Positions 62,640-64,000 of a stretch of 64,000 nucleotides of DNA are shown here, one piece after another. Source of the stretch: Chelydra serpentina (lineage: Eukaryota; Chordata; Testudines; Chelydridae); the NCBI GenBank assembly GCA_037349315.1, contig JBAIAC010000027.1, positions 11,227,501-11,291,500 of the forward strand, written 5' to 3'. Both the position numbers and the translations under genes were made by a program. The notes below the pieces were generated by a model. The model was not told the origin of the DNA. It did not search any database and saw only the letters and a program-made list of their open reading frames with translations. The first letter of the stretch is position 1, and each line of letters begins with the position of its first letter.

Positions 62640-64000
62640 GTACTACCTGTTCCAGGAAAGGAAACCGTTGCCCAATTTTTGGCTGGTGCAGCTGCATTGC
62701 TTTCATTGGAGTCACTCCAGCAGAGTAGTGAGCCCCACGCAATTCCCTTTGAGTAACTCCATTGTCATGTAAGCCCTAGTTGGAAGCACCTATCATTTAG
62801 CCAGAGTAAAAAAAGCCATTTCGCAATAGCAAACCACAAGTGAGGTTGCCGTCCTCTCTTCTGATTATGGTTGGAAATCTGGAAAATTGCACTCTGGTAC
62901 TGTGAGCTCGACTTGGGCTGGGGACCCTGGCTAATACGGAACAGCTGTGGTGTCGGCCACTCCCGCGCTAATGTCAGCACCAGACTTAATAAGCCATAGA
63001 ATGGGGGCCACTTACGTCTTCCTCTCTGCTAGTAATTGGCTGGAGAAGGGTGCGGGTTTTTGGCCTTCATGAAAATGGCAGCAGGGATCTCGGCATCACG
63101 GATATGCTGATTAAATACTGGGGCCAAATCCTGGTGTCTTTAGCACAGGGGATTTGCACAGATGATCTTTGCTGGTGTCAGGGGAATAAAACCATCCCTG
63201 AAACGTCCCCGGACTGAGCACACCGCCACCGCCATTTTATAGCCACTATTACGGCTCATGGCTTTAGCAGCAGCTGTTACCCCTGCACTCCTCCTATGCT
63301 CTCCAGATAGCTCTGGTCCCACTGGGCATGTCCTTGCCCCTTCTGGGGCGTATGCATTTGCCATCTGCCCCCTCTGTGCAGACGAAGGAGATGCCCTGGA
63401 AGGCAGCTCCCCAGCCTACAGGCTGGGCTCAGTCCCCCTGAGTGATCTCTCCATTGGCTGCCTCCCCTGCACAACAATTCTGTGAGAGTGAAGAGCCGTG
63501 GGGGTGGGAGGTGAGCAGGATCTGAGCCTTAACAGAATATCAGGGCATTCAGCCACACACTGTTCTAGAGCCCTTCACCACCCGAACCTGCTGGGACCTG
63601 ACTACCAGGGTCGGGTCTGGGGCAGGTCAGTGGGAAAACTCCTGGACCCTCTCAGGCTTGGGTCAGCTCTTCTCCTGCCTGTGGGGTTGGCAGGGCGGTG
63701 GCTGCGTGACCTGCTCCTCTCAGCTGCCACATGAGCTGAGGAGTCTTACTCTGCAGTGCAGCAGCGGGTGGCAGCCGGCAGGAGCAGGGCGGGCAGCTGC
63801 CGGTGCATGCAGCTACCACCCTGCTGACCCATGGGGGCACGGACTCAGGGTCGTGGGAAGGGTCAGGTCAGAAAATGACTTAGCCCCTCAAGGTGGGCTT
63901 GGGGGGGCTTGAGTCCGGTTCAGGCCCAGGTTGGGCCTAGAGGAGACCTCTAGCCTATTGCTTGTGGCGGTTTTACTCCGGCTCCCCAAAGAGTCGGATT
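62640..64000. other. SLC13A5 intron continuing beyond the window
   Basis: No match to the N-terminal SLC13A5 exons (e.g. a TNMLFLGGL-like stretch) was seen on the minus strand. The sequence becomes GC-richer after 63200 without a recognised feature. Confidence 0.55.

Noticed and set aside
1..64000. CRISPR arrays, operons, bacterial insertion sequences, rRNA genes
   Set aside because: Searched for by eye; none present, as expected for vertebrate nuclear DNA.

Overview
This is a vertebrate nuclear window with split genes, two CpG-island promoters and dense interspersed repeats. It most likely comes from a cryptodiran turtle. Two SINEs (38271-38447 and 55275-55485) pair a tRNA-like head, carrying A-box and B-box sequences, with a tail resembling the 3' end of CR1, the architecture described for turtle tRNA-Lys SINEs. 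CR1 LINEs dominate the repeats, and there are many short inverted-repeat DNA elements. No bacterial features are present, and almost all open frames outside the exons below are chance or repeat-derived.

Layout, left to right. (1) 1-12797, minus strand: the 5' part of KIAA0753 (OFIP/moonraker); eight coding exons were placed and its 3' exons lie beyond the left edge. (2) A CpG island at about 13960-15010 separates KIAA0753 from the divergent TXNDC17 (plus strand, four exons, complete, 122 aa). (3) MED31 (minus, four exons, complete, 125 aa) is tail-to-tail with TXNDC17. Its first exon lies in a second CpG island, followed upstream by an array of TGACRTCA-like motifs. (4) 27109-33457, plus strand: a three-exon gene for a 182-aa single-domain rhodanese-like protein with an intact catalytic Cys loop, in the position I associate in human with C17orf100. 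I cannot name it. (5) 46485-62300, minus strand: the last nine coding exons of SLC13A5, the Na+/citrate transporter; its N-terminal exons lie beyond the right edge.

The order KIAA0753 - TXNDC17 - MED31 - (extra gene) - SLC13A5 matches human 17p13, so this is a conserved synteny block rather than a functional operon. The genes are functionally unrelated (centriolar satellites, cytosolic disulfide reduction, Mediator, putative sulfur transfer, citrate uptake). Only the shared promoter of KIAA0753/TXNDC17, and possibly that of MED31 and the rhodanese gene, suggests co-regulation.

The accessory part is transposon-rich. It includes a CR1 interrupted by a 7SL-derived chimeric insertion with a 12-bp target duplication, an intronic solo LTR with a 5-bp duplication, several MITE families with near-perfect hairpins, MIR copies split by MITEs, and a LINE 3' end of non-CR1 type. 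Exon boundaries were placed by eye from splice consensus, reading frame and remembered human proteins; none was checked by alignment.
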